A stretch of 25,950 bases of DNA from an uncultured Bacilli bacterium (GTDB lineage Bacteria > Bacillota_I > Bacilli_A > RF39 > UBA660): NCBI GenBank assembly GCA_947623975.1, contig CANQHY010000005.1:1-25950 (forward strand), read 5' to 3'. The position numbers and the translations under genes were made by a program. How positions within the stretch are numbered: the stretch's first letter is position 1; each line of letters opens with the position of its first letter. The notes below the pieces were generated by a model. The model was not told where the DNA came from. It did not search any database and saw only the letters and a program-made list of their open reading frames with translations. This document shows positions 24,855 to 25,950 of the stretch, one piece after another.

Positions 24855-25442
24855 ATGAAAAATAAAAAATATAAGGAAAAATATGCAAGCAAGGCTTCAA
24901 AAAAAGTTCCTAAAACTAAACAGTTAGTAAATAAAAAATGGGTTATAACGATATCTTTATTAACTTTTTTGATATCGATGTTTTTTTCTTTTATAGGTGA
25001 GGTTATAATACCAAATGCCGAATTAATTATTAGTATAATTTTGGTATTTACTTTTATAGTTTTGGGTATTATATTTGATATGATAGGAATATCGGTAACA
25101 GTAGCAGATGATAAAACTTTTAATTCGATGGCTACAAAGAAAATTCGTGGTGCTAGTCTTGCTGTCAGGTTTATAAGAAATGCTGATAAAGTATCGAGTT
25201 TTTGTAACGATGTAATCGGTGATATTTGTGGAATAGTAAGTGGTTCGACAGGAATTACCATTGCTCTTATTATTAGTGAAAAATTCAAATTTCCATCTCT
25301 TATAGTATCTCTTTTAATGACAGCCGTAATTGCATCTTTAACTATTGGTGGTAAAGCTGTTGGTAAAAGTTTTGCAATAAATAAAAGTAATGCTATTTTG
25401 TATCGATTTGTACAATTTATATCAATTTTCTATAGAAGGTAA
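24855..25442 (+). CDS. oapA: OLE-associated membrane protein OapA
   Basis: A 195-residue very basic N-terminus (residues 1-28, mostly Lys) followed by four predicted membrane helices (about 29-49, 55-77, 124-141 and 147-165). Between helices 2 and 3 is a conserved-looking segment: FDMIGISVTVAD, then RFIRNADKVSSFCNDVIGDICGI in part, containing Asp119-x-x-x-Asp123, the DxxxD motif known for OapA. OapA forms a complex with OLE RNA and brings it to the cell membrane. The gene follows the OLE-type RNA directly, without a terminator between, so it is probably on the same transcript. AAGGGGA (24834-24840) is 14 nt from the ATG, somewhat far; an in-frame TAA at 24849 excludes an earlier start. The family name is from memory of its motifs. 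Confidence 0.85.
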   Translation: MKNKKYKEKYASKASKKVPKTKQLVNKKWVITISLLTFLISMFFSFIGEVIIPNAELIISIILVFTFIVLGIIFDMIGISVTVADDKTFNSMATKKIRGASLAVRFIRNADKVSSFCNDVIGDICGIVSGSTGITIALIISEKFKFPSLIVSLLMTAVIASLTIGGKAVGKSFAINKSNAILYRFVQFISIFYRR

Positions 25443-25451
25443 GGTAGTACT

Positions 25452-25950
25452 ATGAAAAGAAGTAAAATAGTTTTGAAAAAGAAGGTAAAGGTTGGCGTTA
25501 TTATTTTTTTAATAGCTTTTCTTTCCTTCTTTTTGTTTTCCTTTCTTTTTAACAAAGAAGAAAAAGAAATAGGAAAGGTAACAGTAAAAAAATATGTTGA
25601 TTCAAAAGAGCTATCTTTAATAATGGTTGGTGATGCCCTTATTCATAGTTCAGTATATGAAGATGCTCAAGAAAACGGTAGTTATAACTTTGAAAAAATG
25701 TTGGACTTAATAAAACCAATAGTGAAAAATTACGATTTAGCCTTTTATAATCAGGAATCAATTTTAGGAGGAACGTCTTTTGGGCTATCCTCTTATCCTG
25801 CTTTTAATTCACCAAAAGAAGAGGGCGATGCTTTTATTGATGCTGGCTTTAATTTAGTATCGCTTGCTAATAATCATACTCTCGATCGTGGAAGAAATGT
25901 AATATACTCATCACTTGATTACTGGAATAGTAAAAAAGATGTTATGACGG
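25452..25950 (+). CDS. CapA-family putative polysaccharide/poly-gamma-glutamate protein (3' end outside window)
   Basis: Open frame of 166 codons running off the window. A basic start (MKRSKIVLKKKVK) and one membrane helix (about 14-33) place the rest outside the cell. Then come CapA-family metallophosphatase-like motifs: IMVGDALIHSS (about 57-67), NQESILGG (about 100-107), FNSPKEEGDAF and LANNHTLDRG (about 137-146). CapA is named from poly-gamma-glutamate capsule synthesis, but many relatives have unknown substrates. The ATG is 9 nt after oapA with AAGG-type bases before it, so it is likely co-expressed with oapA and perhaps the OLE-type RNA. The residues present fit the family well; the C-terminal half cannot be judged. 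Confidence 0.85.
   Translation, partial: MKRSKIVLKKKVKVGVIIFLIAFLSFFLFSFLFNKEEKEIGKVTVKKYVDSKELSLIMVGDALIHSSVYEDAQENGSYNFEKMLDLIKPIVKNYDLAFYNQESILGGTSFGLSSYPAFNSPKEEGDAFIDAGFNLVSLANNHTLDRGRNVIYSSLDYWNSKKDVMT

Noticed and set aside
24842..25288. 148-codon minus-strand open frame opposite oapA
   Set aside because: Mirror of a hydrophobic gene; no binding site, and oapA has clear family motifs.

Overview
The window is chromosomal DNA from a very AT-rich, low-GC Gram-positive bacterium of the class Bacilli, probably an uncultured gut-type lineage. The evidence is EzrA, the ftsY-ylxM-ffh cluster, tyrS convergent with rpsD, AGGAGG-type ribosome binding sites and spore-coat CotJ genes. TGA is used as an ordinary stop (for example in ezrA, recG and the marR-like gene), so this is the standard bacterial code and not a Mycoplasma-type code. 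I see no phage, transposon, CRISPR array or tRNA.

Layout. Positions 1-1160 hold the end of tyrS facing rpsD, with a shared bidirectional terminator and a long rpsD leader behind a near-perfect promoter. Positions 1250-3010 hold ezrA (FtsZ-ring regulator). Positions 3270-7820 are the membrane-targeting region ftsY, ylxM and ffh, interrupted by a HerA/DUF87-type ATPase. Positions 7940-9375 encode a DUF3298-type surface protein and a metallophosphoesterase. Positions 9420-13500 form a drug-exporter operon: a MarR-type repressor with a perfect palindromic operator, followed by two overlapping ABC half-transporters whose motifs fit an asymmetric heterodimer. Positions 13680-15785 encode an unusual AAA+ protein, a lone Clp-like D1 module with a long Asn-rich tail. 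Facing it is the spore-coat pair cotJB-cotJC (15898-16939), where the CotJB protein carries a CotJA-like N-terminal part. A probable unannotated small RNA with its own promoter, hairpins and terminator lies at 17059-17160, followed by recG. Positions 19470-24143 hold a three-gene membrane module: an anchored protein of unknown function and two NBD-permease fusion ABC proteins.

The most interesting element is at 24239-24809, a long non-coding stretch of about 570 nt closed by a long terminal helix and preceded by a well-placed promoter. The next gene encodes a basic membrane protein with a DxxxD motif that I recognise as OapA, the partner of the large OLE RNA. I therefore read this as an ole RNA - oapA locus, here followed at once by a capA-like gene that runs off the window. 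The OLE system is already described. What may be new is its presence in this lineage and its neighbours (the ABC module upstream, capA downstream).
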